A stretch of DNA of 64,000 nt from Pisaster brevispinus (taxonomy: Eukaryota; Echinodermata; Asteroidea; Forcipulatida; Asteriidae): NCBI GenBank assembly GCA_023634235.1, contig JAMKCF010000001.1, forward strand, positions 6,140,758 through 6,204,757, read 5' to 3'. The notes below the pieces were generated by a model. It was not told the DNA's origin. It did no database searches and was given only the letters and a program-made list of their open reading frames with translations. The translations under genes were made by a program, and so were the position numbers. This document shows, in pieces, positions 11,787-24,040 of this stretch. How positions within the stretch are numbered: the stretch's first letter is position 1; each line of letters begins with the position of its first letter.

Positions 11787-14700
11787 ATGGAGAATAGTGG
11801 TGTACAACTGTCTCTTGAAGAAAAAAGGCAGCAATGTAATAAAGTGTCGTCACTACCGTTTGAAGAGCAGCGCACAATCGTAGACGATATGTACCGAGAG
11901 TGGATTAAAGACGATGGTTACGAAAAGGTAAAACGCTCGAATTTGTCAAATGAAAAAAGGGGAAACAAAACAACAACTTGGATTATAACTTTCTAAGCTT
12001 CCAAAAAAAGGTGTGTTTTTTTCTTCTTGCTTCCCTCTTTTTCCCTTAAATTTGAAGGCACGGATTCTGGCATCGAGGTAACTTGTTATTTTGTATTTAT
12101 AGTGTTAATGATAGTGGCTTCTTATATAAAGTGCTGAAATGCGTCACTCAGTGACGCTCATTGCGCTCCACTTCTGCGGACCCTGTAAAAATCCCACCAA
12201 TTACATAATCCTCATGTGATAAATTAAGGGTGTGACATTTGGAGAAAAAAAGGAAAACAACAGTTTTTAAAGTTTAGTACAAACTTTTTATTCCACACCA
12301 CTCTTCTCTTTGATCGTTTGTAACTTGTAGACTTCACTCGTGCAACTTTCTTCTCACTGAACTTTCAGACAGGTAGCTTACTACGAGTCAACGTGTTCAA
12401 AACACCACTGCTCGCCTCGTCTCACGCACACCTCGTTCTCAAAAATATCAACCATCTTACAAAAACTCAACTCACTCCCAATCAAAATGCGTATCGCGAA
12501 CCAGTTAAATCTCCTCGTTTACAAAATGATTCATTGCCATCTCCTGACTAGATATATGTTCTCTCCTTTAAATAAATTCCTGTTCGCCCCCTTCGTTCTG
12601 CTGGCCGATCCCTACTGACGCAAACTACTTTTTTTAGAAAACTATTTGGTCAAAAAGTATTTAACTTCACTGCACCTTCATTATGGAACGATATTCGCCA
12701 AGCTGACTCTTTTCTGATTTTCGAGGGATTTTTAAAGACTCATTTGTTTGAATCCTTATAATTATTTGTAATAAAATGTTTTATTAATATCATTTCATTA
12801 TTTTATGTGGTGTGTCAGGCACGAAGCTCCTGCATTAAGCGCAACATAAATGTCTCTTATTACTATTATTATTACTAATATTATTACTATTGTTATTATT
12901 ATTATCAAAACGGCATTTCTGTTAAATTTGGACCATTAAACCAATTATTTGATATTTTTTTATATGAGGTGTATGTAGTCGGTTTTAAATGCTCGTGTTA
13001 ATAATAATAATAATAATAATAACAAAAATACGAGACATTTATATGGCACTTAATGCAGGAGCTTTTATGCACAGCAACAACATAAAACAATGAACACAAA
13101 AATACTAAAAGCAATAGTTACAAAAAGAAAGATCCAAACAAATGAGTCTTTAAAAGTCTCTTGAAAATCTGATGAGAGTCAGCGGGAAGTTTGAACTTAG
13201 CCTCAACTTATTCCTTCGTCTAATTTTGTTTTAGCTAATTTTGTGATGTTATTTTATTTATTTACTTTTTTTATTTATGTATTATGGTTTTTTTTATTGT
13301 TTTATTTAGGATATGAAGAGTGTTGGCTATGTTGCACACATTGAACTAGGTCAAGAGATTTCGAAGTGGATTACCGACAAGACGTGCCGAATACTTGACT
13401 GCGCTTCTGGAACCGGCCTGCTAGGTCAAGAGGTATACATAGTTGAGGCTCTTTTTCCCGTTCTTTTTTTTTTCTCTCTTTATTTTTTGAGGGGGGTGTT
13501 TCTTAGATGTTTAGGAAAAACTTCGAGTAACTAAGGAATAGGGAATTCTCAGAATTCTTTAAAAAGTCAAAAAGGCATCACGTCATCTGAATCTGAGTTT
13601 TAAAAAAACAACAACACAGGGGGAAAAGCGGATACACATTTTAAACTTGGATTAGAGATGGATGTTTTTAGAGAATAACATATTCATTTTAAACTGCAAC
13701 TTTTAATTACTGGTTTTGTTTTATTTGTAGCGTACAAATATCGGTACAGCTCGAAAACTGCTTTAAAACAACAAAACACTTTTTGGTTACCATGTCCTCT
13801 CCAAAATTGTACAAAATCGCTCCAGTTTTTACACACACAAAAGACTATCGTTACATTGACTTCTTTTTCTGCACTTACCCTGTTTTTCTTTTCTTGTCTT
13901 TTTTACTGTTCCTTATTAGCCAGCAACTTAAAAAGAACCCCAAAGTAATACATACACTGAAAATGTCATCTTTTGCATTTGACTTAAGTTTCATCCTTAC
14001 GTTTCCAGTGTTTTTTTGTTCTATTTGATCCAACCCGCAGCTATCTCTTGGATTCAAGAAAATGCCACCATACCCATGAATTTCTCGCCTTTTAGTATTA
14101 CATGTTATTGCATTGTTTCATTCTTGTCATTAGATATAATATTTGAACTTTTCCTTTTCCTGTTTTTAAACAGCTGAAAAGGTTAGGATTCACAAATTTG
14201 GATGCCCTCGACGCATCACAGGAATTACTTAATTACAGCATGAGGAAAGAGGTTTACCATAACTACATTCGTGGACTTCTTGGACCAGAGAAAATGAAAC
14301 TTGAAAGCGGTAATATTAATCATCAATTTTTGTTGCCGAGAAGTAAAATCTATTTGAAAGATTTGTTGACCGAGGTAACATGCCTCCCTCTTCAAGTATT
14401 TCACCGTGCCATGACAAAACAAATAACACATTCATCTAGTTCTTTAACGCGAGGGAAAATAATCAGGTCTGTGGTTTATGTTCTTTGCTGTTTACTGCTG
14501 TGTCAGTCACTGGTAGTTAGAATAAGGCATATTATTCTAAACAACCAGTTTTGCTCAATGTTCAACAACTAAGGATCCATCCACTCTTTGCTCTAGAATC
14601 CAACCCACCTTTCATTGGCCCTTGTCCAAGGATGGGTACCCAATGTTTTGGGTCACGTTATAATTCCTTACAGTCCGCAGTCCTCTATGAGCAAGAAGTC

Positions 14701-17700
14701 CTGAAGTCCTAAAAGTCCAGCTTGCAAACGACAAAATGAAAGGGTATTGTAACTGATCTGTTGGTAGTGATAGAGCTCACTCAACAGTGTTTGCTCGGTA
14801 TACTCACAAGATAGTTACTGTATCACCAAGAAGCATGCACCAGAGCAAATTAATGATCCTTGTAAAACCGATATCAAAAATGATGATAAACAACTACTGA
14901 ATACAGATCTAAAAACATTCACAAAATAAATACATGAAGTGTAGAATGTGTTGAAAACACAGAGTTCAAAGAAGGGTAGTGGATTGCAGATAAAAAACAA
15001 CGACTAAGAATAAGAAAGAGGAAAGACAAAGCAGCCCATGAATAGCGCCCTCTTGTCGAAGTGTTGTGTAGAAGTCAATTAGGTATTTAATTATTTGCTT
15101 TAAATATTTTTAACGAAGTATTTTATCCCCGTTTATTAGAGTGGATGAAGGAAGAAGGAATTGTCCTCTACTTAACAAGGACGAGCATTCACCAAAAGAC
15201 ATACAAAGCACAAAAATACTCTCCTGCAATTGATTAATTTCTCAGAGTACAGTAGCAGAACACAAACTAATTTAACGAAATAGTAGCAGTGGGTACAATA
15301 GTAAAACATTGTAAAAAAACAACTTCGCAAGTCTGGCTAGATGTTACGATATTCAATATAGGAAACTGGAACTTTAATCTATTGTTGGAACGTGAAATAC
15401 GCATGGGCGCCATTTTAGTAATAATACACTTTGTTTTTATCGTTGATAGCAATGGTCATTATTTGCACTGATACATTGTTGAATCAAAAAAGTTGCTTGC
15501 TCCAAGTGCGCATTAAGTGCATATTTCACATTTCAGCCTTCAGGGGTCTAGAATCTTTGGGTGTGCCCTTTCTCGCTTAAGAGTCAAACGGTTACGAGAA
15601 CGGTCGCGAACTCAACTGTTTTCAAAAAAGTATTTTAGTTGCATCAGAACTATGCACACTATGGGTGCATGTAATTGGTTAGAAAGTTAGAAGGGAGTCG
15701 GTTTTTTATTTCACGTTTACTAAAATATCCAATTGTTGAATTGTTTATTTATTTGTAATATATGGTTTTTTTTAACTTCTCTTTTTCCATATATCCATAA
15801 ATATTATATGTAGAGTTTTAACATTTGTCTAATAGCTGTTTGAGGGTTTTAGAAGTTTGTTTTGTAATATTATTTGACTTTTATCATTATAACCTTTTTT
15901 GGGGGGGTTTCCATTTTGTTCCCAGACGTGTACGATGCTGTTGTGTTTTCGGCCTGCTTCGGGAATATTCACACACAATCGGACTGTTTTCCGGAACTAA
16001 TACGAATAACCAAACCAGGTAGGTTTATTTGTATTTATTGCTAGAAAATTGTCAATAAAAATAAAGACATTTCAACAAAAACTAAATGTCAACCCCTGCC
16101 AAAGGTAGGTCAAAAAATAACAAGAATTTTAGTTTTTGTTAAACACAAAAACAAGGTGGTTGTGATTGAATGACGAGTAATTATTGAATGAATTGACGAC
16201 GACATTTTACCTTCTCAATCAAATGTGTGGTTCAGCAGTAATGATTTTATTCATAAATTAAACTTAAACTTCCGGTTTGTACCGGATGTCGAGCCAAATG
16301 GGGTAAGACTCTGTGGAGCGTTTGTGTGGTTGTTGAGACCTTTCTGATGATTCAAAAGTTGTAACAATTCGATGTGTGTTTCAGGAGATATATTTTTTCA
16401 AACATGAAATTTAAACTTCTAGTATAAACAACAAATTAATGTCAAGTAAGTATACACATCACTGTGTATCGTTTTAAAAGTTTTTAAAGACATTTCCGGT
16501 GAATTAAAATTGTGAAATCGAATTTGTGGTTTCACTTGTTTATGAGTTAATTGTTTGTAAAATAAACTTAAACATCCGGTTTGAGCAGCAAGTCAAGGTC
16601 TAATGTGATGTGTAGTGTTTGGTAAGTTGTTGAAAACCCTTCCGAAGATGTATAGAATGTAAAAGTCCAACGTGTAGTTTAAGAGTTATGGATTTTTCAA
16701 AATATTAAAAATTAATTTAATTGTATTCAATACGTGATGAAATCATCATGACATTATGAAAATTGAGCCGCCTTCATATTGTGAATTAAGTGTCGGATTA
16801 GTTTCAAAGCTCAATGCGGTTTCAATCTTGTGTTATGGTATAGAGAAGTGTTGCGTGGAAGAAGAAGTATGAGGAGAAGATCAACACCAAGTGTTCAGGT
16901 CGTGTGAGCAGCCAGTAGTTATACAGAGTTAAAAGAAACTGCAAATAGCAATATGAACTTACCATTAAATAAAGCTTCATGGGACATATTTTATTTAAAT
17001 TTCCAGTTTTAACAGGAAGCGAGGTCAAATCAGGTTTAAAAAGTAAGCCAAATGATGTCATGGTAACACAACTACAATGGTGTCAATTACAAGTGTATAT
17101 CTTTATATGTGTGGATTGTGAAATTAGGAGGTGTGTCTTTATTAGCGGACAACTATGCTCACATTTGAGCCTTGATTTAGGGTGCCCATGAACGTCTGTT
17201 TGGAAGACTAACTGATCGTAACTACGGAGACTACATAATCGCCACATCGTCATGATGATGTTGAATCCATCCATACGCATAATGTATGTGTACAGTAAAC
17301 AGTGCCCTTATACAGTTCCCGATGCAATATCAATGTGGGTCAAGACGACCGTGCCCTTTAACGTCCGGTTTGGCTGGAAGTTTAATGTCAAACTGGTGTA
17401 AACTCTGTGGAAAAGTTTGAGCTGGCTAAAATATCTATAGACGGCCAGCTTATATGTTCTCGGTGGATTTGCATTGTTACGTTATTCATTTTCACACAGT
17501 AAGTACTGGAAGGTTAAAGTGCCTTTTTGTGTGCTTACGGTTAGCAGCGATATGAAATTGAAACTCGAGCAGTAAGCACAAATCCGGCCGTTTAGTAGCC
17601 TTGTCCAAGGCTCTTTACGCAAGCACCCCGCTTTGAATTCACCAGGTAGCATAACAATACTGGCACGGTACTGCAGTACTTGATATACAGTAAACCGTTG

Positions 17701-18848
17701 GGTCGAAGCATGGTTTTTCAACCTCGTACCAAAAAACGAGGCCGAAACAGAGCTTTGTTCCCACTGTAAAAAGGTCAGATTGTGGGCGGAGTTGCTTTAT
17801 GCCGAGGGTGTATGCTCATTGGGTAAACACACATCATAACGTAAAAACGAGAGTTTATGATTGGACGATTATCCGCTCAGTACAGGAAATGAATATTCTA
17901 TATCCGATTCCAGCATACGTGATTAGCACTGGAATCCCTGCGCAATGATGAATACAAACATAAGCTGCCGTTTACAGTGGGAACAAGGCTCTGTTTTGGC
18001 CTCGTTTTTTGGTACGAGGTTGAAAAACCATGCTTCGACCCCACGGTATACTGTATATCAAGTACTGCAGTACCGTGCCGGTATTGTTGCTATCTGGTGA
18101 ATTCAAAGCGGGGTGCTTGCGTAAAGAGCCTTTGACAAGACTAGCCGTTTAGCAGCTCTCTGAAATTGGGCCCGGGTTCAAGATCCTTCGACTGATAATG
18201 CTATTGAACATGACTTCTGGATGTTTTAGTCTTTAGATACGACGAAGGTGTGTCATCTCATTAACATAGCTGTGCTATAAGGGTAGCTTCGAAGAAGATA
18301 GAACAAATCCAAAAGTATCAAGACCTATAGCCAGGGAACTTTGTTGCTAAAGGTATTGGAGCACTTGGTACCATTCCTAAAGCAATAGGGAAACATATAG
18401 ATGGAGTATGAAAGTGTTGGACGTAGATCGGTTACAGAAGGTACCACTTTGGGAACCATACAGCGAAAATCCTGAGAAAGACCCTTGAGATCTAAGGCTA
18501 CGGGACGTAGCCCAAATCGAGGAGTTACAGGCACAAATAAAAATCATGTTATATTTCCTTTTGCACGCATGCTGTGATAAGATGAAATACTAATAATAAT
18601 TATTATTTTTAAAAAGCACAAACTGGACATTTCTACTTACAGGTGGCTATATCATGTTCAACGTACGAAGATCGGTTCTTCTGAATGATGAGTATTGTTT
18701 CAACGGCGCATTGGATGCATCTCTACACGACTTTGACAACAAAGGAAAATGGAGATATCTGATGAAAAAAGAGCAAATTTACATGACAAACAGAGAATGC
18801 TCAGGGGAGGAGGAGTACTGCTATGCTTTCGTTTGTAAAGTACTTTGA
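11787..18848 (+). CDS. METTL27/WBSCR27-like methyltransferase, five coding exons
   Basis: Predicted exons: 11787-11927, 13310-13432, 14174-14309, 15926-16018 and 18643-18848 (stop). All introns are GT..AG, the phases agree, and the sum is 699 nt (232 aa). This is a Rossmann-fold, class I SAM-dependent methyltransferase. Motif I, ILDCASGTGL, is at residues 75-84. An acidic residue in LDALDAS (D101) sits where the family binds the SAM ribose. VYDAVVFSACFG (135-146) and ITKPGGYIMF (161-170) are motif IV/V-like strands. Length and order fit the METTL27 family, whose substrate is not settled. No signal peptide or membrane segment was seen, so it is probably a soluble intracellular protein. AATAAA lies at 18876-18881. 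The start ATG is the first in frame before the conserved helix; an upstream non-coding exon is possible. The last exon has a second copy at 39422-39627. Confidence 0.88.
12300..12905 (+). mobile_element. LINE 3' end in intron 1, degenerate
   Basis: 12645-12761 encodes a short C-terminus with FNFTAPSLWNDIRQADSF and FLKTHLF, the hallmark end of CR1/Jockey-type ORF2 proteins, ending TAA at 12759-12761. Upstream frames carry stops. A 3' UTR of about 140 bp with 'ctcctgcattaagcgc' leads into a TAT/ATT microsatellite tail, typical of these LINEs. The reverse-transcriptase core is absent, so the copy is 5'-truncated and inactive. Confidence 0.75.
13003..13250 (-). mobile_element. LINE 3' end, opposite orientation
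   Basis: Read on the minus strand it ends ...FKRLLKTHLFGSF.. with TAA at 13118-13120, then the same 'ctcctgcattaagtgc' UTR word and an ATT microsatellite (13002-13023). It belongs to the same LINE family as 12300-12905, placed tail to tail with it in intron 1 of the METTL27-like gene. Confidence 0.7.
16260..17060. repeat. Diverged P145-type repeats in intron 4
   Basis: 'aacttccggtttgtaccgg', 'aacatccggtttgagcagcaagtcaagg' and 'tttccagttttaacaggaagcgaggtcaaa' recur near 16270, 16570 and 17000, together with 'caggagatat'-like words. This is the same vocabulary as arrays 1 and 2 but with looser spacing. Confidence 0.5.
17597..18143. mobile_element. Long-TIR foldback element (MITE-like), copy A
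   Basis: Left arm 17597-17770 and right arm 17971-18143 are inverted repeats of about 173 bp. They share ggctctttacgcaagcaccccgctt, the ccgtgc-actgcagtacttgatatacagta region, gtcgaagcatggtttttcaacctc, and gaggcc-aaacagag through cactgtaaa. The 200-bp loop has no open frame. Such long arms with no coding capacity fit a non-autonomous foldback transposon; no target-site duplication was identified. Confidence 0.8.
18286..18538 (+). mobile_element. LINE ORF2 C-terminal fragment, broken, copy A
   Basis: Frames here encode pieces resembling the C-terminal region of non-LTR reverse transcriptase proteins: IQKYQDL, then in another frame IGALGTIPKAIGKHI, then HTAKILRKTLEI followed by a stop. Stops and frameshifts separate the pieces. 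The element family cannot be named from so short a piece. Confidence 0.6.
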
Positions 18849-18875
18849 GCACATTATACTTGGTTTTATCTCAAA

Positions 18876-18881
18876 AATAAA
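18876..18881 (+). promoter_or_regulatory. Poly(A) signal AATAAA of the METTL27-like gene
   Basis: Canonical hexamer 28 bases after the TGA stop (18846-18848). The same hexamer is kept in the duplicate at 39655-39660. Confidence 0.6.
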
Positions 18882-19502
18882 GTTGATAGTTTTCGTTATA
18901 ATGACCATTCATTAAACCTTTTACAAATAACAATAATCTCATACCGGTTTGTCAACGTAGATCAAGAAAAAGGTAAATGGTGTTTGAAACACAATTTACA
19001 CATAATTACTTAAACAGAATGAATGAAAACAAAAGCAGACAGAGAGCATAAACAGAGAGAAAATGTTCACACCCATCCCCTTAATTAAAACCCTAATCCT
19101 AACTTAAAGGAGTCTCAAAGGTACTAATATAAACAGTCTTGCAACAGAGCAAACACTCCAATCATGCAGATAGTGCATACAAATAAATGATAAGGTAACT
19201 GAAATCTGTTTTGTTTTATTTTTAAACCTCGTTGCTGTTTAGCCTTGGAGACTGGGGCTGCCTTCATGATGACGTTTATGTTAATGAAGACGGTTTATTT
19301 GGCTGAACAGAGGGGCCTGGCCCATTTTGGGCTTAATCCAAATGACCAGTTTGCTTGTGAGCCTGTTTCCAAAATGGGTCATACCCCTGAGGTCCCGAAT
19401 TAGGGCCAACATTTTTTAGAAACACTCTCGACTTACAGGTTGTACACTGCGTTCTATAATTTGTATGTCTATATTTTTACATATAAAATTAGTAGGGGAG
19501 AT

Positions 19503-19545
19503 GGCCTTAGCTTTCGATCCAAACCGGACCTTCGTCAGAGGCATA
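19503..19545 (-). ncRNA. Hammerhead-ribozyme-like core, degenerate, copy A
   Basis: On the minus strand: CTGACGA, a 5-bp helix (GGTCC with GGATC, loop ggttt), then CGAAA. This is the order of the conserved hammerhead core as found in Penelope-like element termini. The sequence after GAAA does not form an obvious helix III followed by UH, so it is probably a decayed or partial ribozyme, if it is one. The duplicate is at 40283-40322. Confidence 0.3.
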
Positions 19546-19915
19546 AACAAGAACAAACAGAAACATATCCATTTATAGCAAACAGAGAAGCAAATGAGTG
19601 AAAGTATCCAGAAAAAAAGCGGGAAAATGTAGCCAATCAGAGTTGTAAATTTACAAACAATGAGGTGGCTAAGAATCAATCAGAGTAAAGTATAGGGACA
19701 AAATATGGTAAGCGTGAAAGGCCGAATCACTGGACCATAAAGATGGTACCGCATTGTACAATGCGGAAAACATGAAAGGGTAGGATTAGAGGGCAAGCCG
19801 CATAGGATAATGCAACTAACAATTTCTTTTTACAGAGATGTAGCAAACCTATTGCAGGTTTAGTGTATTTTTTTGGTTTTGTTTTGCGTTGAACATGTAG
19901 TTTTGTTTTGTTTTT

Positions 19916-20740
19916 AGGGTAGTTTTTCCCCTTACGTGTGGTTAATTAACCCTGTCGGTTTTCTTGTTGTTTAGTTAGTTGAATTATCTACAAGAACACT
20001 TTATTGTAAAACTAAGGTCTCATTTGCAATTTTCATACTGAAATCATAAATTGTTGAACGTGAGAGAAAAGAAGGACAAAACCAAAGGAATTAATTTATA
20101 CGCTTTACATTCGGCAAGATAATAACAAGACATGAATAAATAGTAAAAAAAAAAAAAACTTTAAAAAGCTGTACAAAGTTATAATTATGTTTAGTTCAGA
20201 GGCTGGGACGGCAAATCAATGTCATCTAATTACAAAATAAAACATTCGTAAAATTTGGCCTGCATACAGGCAATCAATATGATCGCAAAAAACTGCATTT
20301 AAGAAAAGCTACATTTGTCTTAATAGTGCTATCACCTGGGGCTCTTTTGAAAATATTAAGACTGGGTTAAACACATTTGTATCAATATTATCAAATTGTT
20401 ATAATGTGAAAAGATTATTTGGGTTTCATTAGGGGTAAGGTTTTGGGTTTGATTTTAGGGTTAGGATGATGTTCAATGTTCGACCAAGACTAGGTTAGAA
20501 TCAAAGTAATAAGGGTCAGGGTTAGGGTCAAAATTAGCTTTAATGTGGGTTTTTATGAACATTTTACTCAAGGGTCTGTTTTGAACTTAGGGTCTTGTGG
20601 TTTTTCTGCTTCAATTTCAGGGTCATGTCAATGGGTCTGGATCATGTAATCATTGTTAGAAAAAAACCTAAACTGTTTGTGTTTGTCCAGAGAACAAATA
20701 CCCATTGTCTAGTTGTTGTTATTTAATTTGTTATTATTAT
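19916..20740. other. Intergenic, nothing recognised
   Basis: AT-rich sequence with a poly-A tract near 20148 and repeated 'ggtcagggttaggg' words at 20430-20640, which resemble degenerate simple sequence. No gene was found. Confidence 0.35.
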
Positions 20741-20744
20741 TGTT

Positions 20745-20784
<40 letters not shown>
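20745..20784. repeat. (GTC)n microsatellite
   Basis: Thirteen uninterrupted GTC/CGT triplets, flanked on both sides by TTA/ATT-rich simple sequence. Not in a recognisable coding frame. Confidence 0.95.
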
Positions 20785-20785
<1 letters not shown>

Positions 20786-21850
20786 CATTAATATTATTAT
20801 GATTGTAATAATAATTGTTACTGTTGTTATTTGTTCTTAGTTTTAGCATAGAGGTATGGGCTTTAATGTTTTGTATGTTGTATACTTAGGGCCTACTTGT
20901 GTTTTTACCTTTAAGGTTGAGGAAACTTTCCAATCTATGTTTAAAAATACCTTATGCATGTTTACAATACATGACAATTTCGAATATCAGTTTGGATGTA
21001 TTATTCCACAAAGTTTAATCCTTTATTCTACTTAGCTTATAAGATGTTTGCTGTGCACCACACGGTAATCCATCCCTTATTCAGTTACGTTATAAATGAA
21101 CTGTTGTTTTGTACTTCCTGTCGGGACTTTGATTTGTGACTCATGAACTGGGGTGAGGGCACAATAGGCCGGCCGGCCTCGGTTTTGTTTTCCTCCCCCA
21201 ATTTTTTTTTTTTTTAAGTTATCGACTGATTTTATGAAACTTCAAACGTTTTTTTTAAACAAATGTAGAAAGGCTGAAGGGAAATCATTAGCTTTGATAA
21301 GAGCTAAATTAAACAACACTCGCGGAAAAACCTGTAATCTCAAGTGCGTAACTTTGATTTCTGAGCCATTAATACAAACTTAAAATATAAATAATAGTAA
21401 TGGACGGCCCCACACTCCAAAAACAATAATTGCTCAACATTTTGTACATTTTTTACCCTGTCGGTATTAAAAAGGGAATATTGTCGTTTACTTGGGTAAA
21501 TGTTTTTGCTCAACACCCAAAGTGTGAAAAAGGTTCGTGTAAAGAAGTTTGTTAAGAAATGTACCCATTTGACGACCATGTTTTTTTTTCTTTTCTAAAA
21601 TTCGGTAAACGGTACCCAACCAGCACTGTTGCATATTTAGTTTACCCACCCCCACCCCTATTGTGTTGCTGTTTTACTTGTTGTGTAGAATTTAGTTGTA
21701 GCTGTGTTCCTTTTGGAAGGCTGTTGTTGATTTACATATACAACAAATGGGGGAAAGAAACAATTAAGATAAAATACTTTTATTCAACTCTTATTAAACT
21801 ATACCAATGGATACATGAACAACAAACATCAACGTCCTGCAGCATCAGTA
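20785..21850. other. Intergenic, nothing recognised
   Basis: Contains short poly-T and C-rich runs (near 21198 and 21650). No domain, TIR or splice-supported exon was seen. Confidence 0.35.
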
Positions 21851-21854
21851 TTAC

Positions 21855-22619
21855 GTCCACCCCATCCATCTTTAATGCCAGTCAATCACGTCCACCCCAT
21901 CCATCTTTAATGCCAGTCAATCACGTCCACCTAATCCATCTTTAATGCCAGTCAATCACGTCCACCTAATCCATCCTTAATGCCAGTCAATCACGTCCAC
22001 CTAATCCATCTTTAATGCCAGTCAATCACGTCCACCTAATCCATCTTTAATGCCAGTCAATCACGTCCACCTAATCCATCTTTAATGCCAGTCAATCACG
22101 TCCACCTAATCCATCCTTAATGCCAGTCAATCACGTCCACCTAATCCATCTTTAATGCCAGTCAATCACGTCCACCTAATCCATCTTTAATGCCAGTCAA
22201 TCACGTCCACCTAATCCATCTTTAATGCCAGTCAATCACGTCCACCTAATCCATCCTTAATGCCAGTCAATCACGTCCACCTAATCCATCTTTAATGCCA
22301 GTCAATCACGTCCACCTAATCCATCTTTAATGCCAGTCAATCACGTCCACCTAATCCATCTTTAATGCCAGTCAATCACGTCCACCTAATCCATCTTTAA
22401 TGCCAGTCAATCACGTCCACCTAATCCATCTTTAATGCCAGTCAATCACGACCACCCCATCCATCTTTAATGCCAGTCAATCACGTCCACCTAATCCATC
22501 TTTAATGCCAGTCAATCACGTCCACCTAATCCATCTTTAATGCCAGTCAATCACGTCCACCTAATCCATCTTTAATGCCAGTCATTCACGTCCACCCCAT
22601 CCATCTTTAATGCCAGTCA
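21855..22619. repeat. 35-bp minisatellite, about 22 units
   Basis: The unit is tccacctaatccatctttaa followed by tgccagtcaatcacg (35 bp), repeated head to tail with very few changes. Variant 'ccatccttaa' occurs at 21971, 22111 and 22251, exactly 140 bp (four units) apart. The first two units and two near the end carry 'ccaccccat' instead of 'ccacctaat'. 35 is not a multiple of three, so a coding repeat is excluded. Confidence 0.97.
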
Positions 22620-22884
22620 TTTTGAAGTAGGAGTCACTCAAACTTGAAACTTTCGACAATGTTTTTTGTTTTAACTGTTAGCTAGATCTTCTTCTTTCCA
22701 AGTTACTGCAAATTTTGCAAATGACCTCCATTAATAGAACAAAATGTCATCATTTTGAAAATTGTCGAATTTAGAGGTGACACTTATATATACACTTCAA
22801 AGCATACAGTGCAATACCATTTTGCAAAATTACTGTCATTTATATCATATTATAGCCGCATTTAAAATATATGGGGGTAATACA

Positions 22885-22957
22885 GTTTTGGGGTCGAACA
22901 AACTACCAACGACCTCTGTTTATTGTGCCGGCGTTCTACTAACTGAGTTATTCAGCC
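22885..22957 (-). repeat. tRNA-like sequence, probable SINE head or tRNA pseudogene
   Basis: On the minus strand it begins gggctga and reads taactcagttagtagaac (A box), and ends with ggtagtttgttcgacccc (B-box-like). The spacing suits a tRNA, but the 3' acceptor half does not pair with the 5' end. A SINE head or decayed tRNA copy is likely. Confidence 0.4.
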
Positions 22958-22959
22958 CT

Positions 22960-24040
22960 TGTTGGCAGTCTCCCTATTTGTCAACATCTTTGTTCAGGGA
23001 GGCAGTCAGAAGCCATTCAACCGTAAGCTGCCGGATAGCCAGGAATCACCTTCGGGGGATGTGACTTTTTATATGTCAAATATCAAGTTATAAACCACAA
23101 CTGACTTTGACTTGGTAAATTTGAAATAATTTGGAATTGAACAAAGATAAAATTAATGGAGCGGGAGTTTGAACCAACAAGAGCGTGTAAATGTAAAACG
23201 CATCCGGGAATGCGATCAGAACGGGCTTCCGGAAAGCAATACAGTAATTATAGTTCAACAGGTTGGTATCCAACAAGGTTCATTTATTTCTTTGTTGAAA
23301 ATAACAATTTATCTTAAATAAAATTAGTAGAAAAAATCCTTTATAAGGCGCCTTATTTAAAATACCCCAAACCTCAAACAATGACAAATATATTTTTTAG
23401 GGATTTTAGCCTCGCAGCTGAAACGCCTATTGTTTTGGTCAAGATTGTTCGTTTATTTCGTATTATTTTTTAACGGCCTTTTCTCTTGGGTTTTGTTCAC
23501 AGATTTAGTTGTGAGATAATCGTAAGATTAACATGTTTATATCAGTACAAGTTATACATCACATCAAGGCTTAGGTAATTAACTTCGTTATTGTAACGTA
23601 TAATTAGCTCAACATCTTTTGAAATTATTGTTTTAGTAAAAAAATTGTTTGGTAGGCAGAACAAAAAGTTGTTTTAACATAAGTTAATTGTTAGTTTACA
23701 ATATTAAACAAATCATTTTGAAAACATAAATGCCAATAAAACCAATCAAATTATAATGTATTTCCACAATAACTAACCATTAATTGCTAATTCTAGACTC
23801 CATTACTAAAACGCTCTGCTGTACAATGGGAAAGAGATTGCGCTGCATTTTGCATCGACATACACATTTCCTTTCTGTTCAAAACAGGAAGCCAAAAAAA
23901 AATCAAAAAAAAAATCCTACTTCTTTATACCGACAGTTAGGAAGTCTGCTCACAATTTTTTTTTCATTGTGTATAACAAAAATAGCTAAATACTTTATTC
24001 GTACATATATATGTCAGAGTTGTTTCGGTCCTTAATTAAT
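22960..24040. other. Intergenic, nothing recognised
   Basis: AT-rich, without a recognised gene. Open stretches here lack splice context and domain content. Confidence 0.35.

Larger units (their letters stand above)
17307..19915. repeat. Segmental duplication D1, copy A (partner 38081-40694)
   Basis: From 'cttatacagttcccgatgca' to the TTTTGTTTTGTTTTT tract the sequence is about 99 percent identical by eye to 38081-40694. It covers the end of intron 4, a foldback element, a LINE fragment, the last exon and 3' flank of the METTL27-like gene. Differences are sparse except inside the exon (see findings). Confidence 0.92.

Noticed and set aside
17482..17721. 79-codon minus frame repeated at 38256-38495
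   Set aside because: It lies in the left arm of the long-TIR foldback element and its flank and is kept only because the whole region was duplicated.
21855..22619. CRISPR-like array
   Set aside because: The 35-bp units are directly adjacent with no unique spacers, so this is a minisatellite in an animal genome.
22885..22957. Functional tRNA gene
   Set aside because: A- and B-box-like words are present, but the acceptor stem does not pair and no clean anticodon arm is formed.
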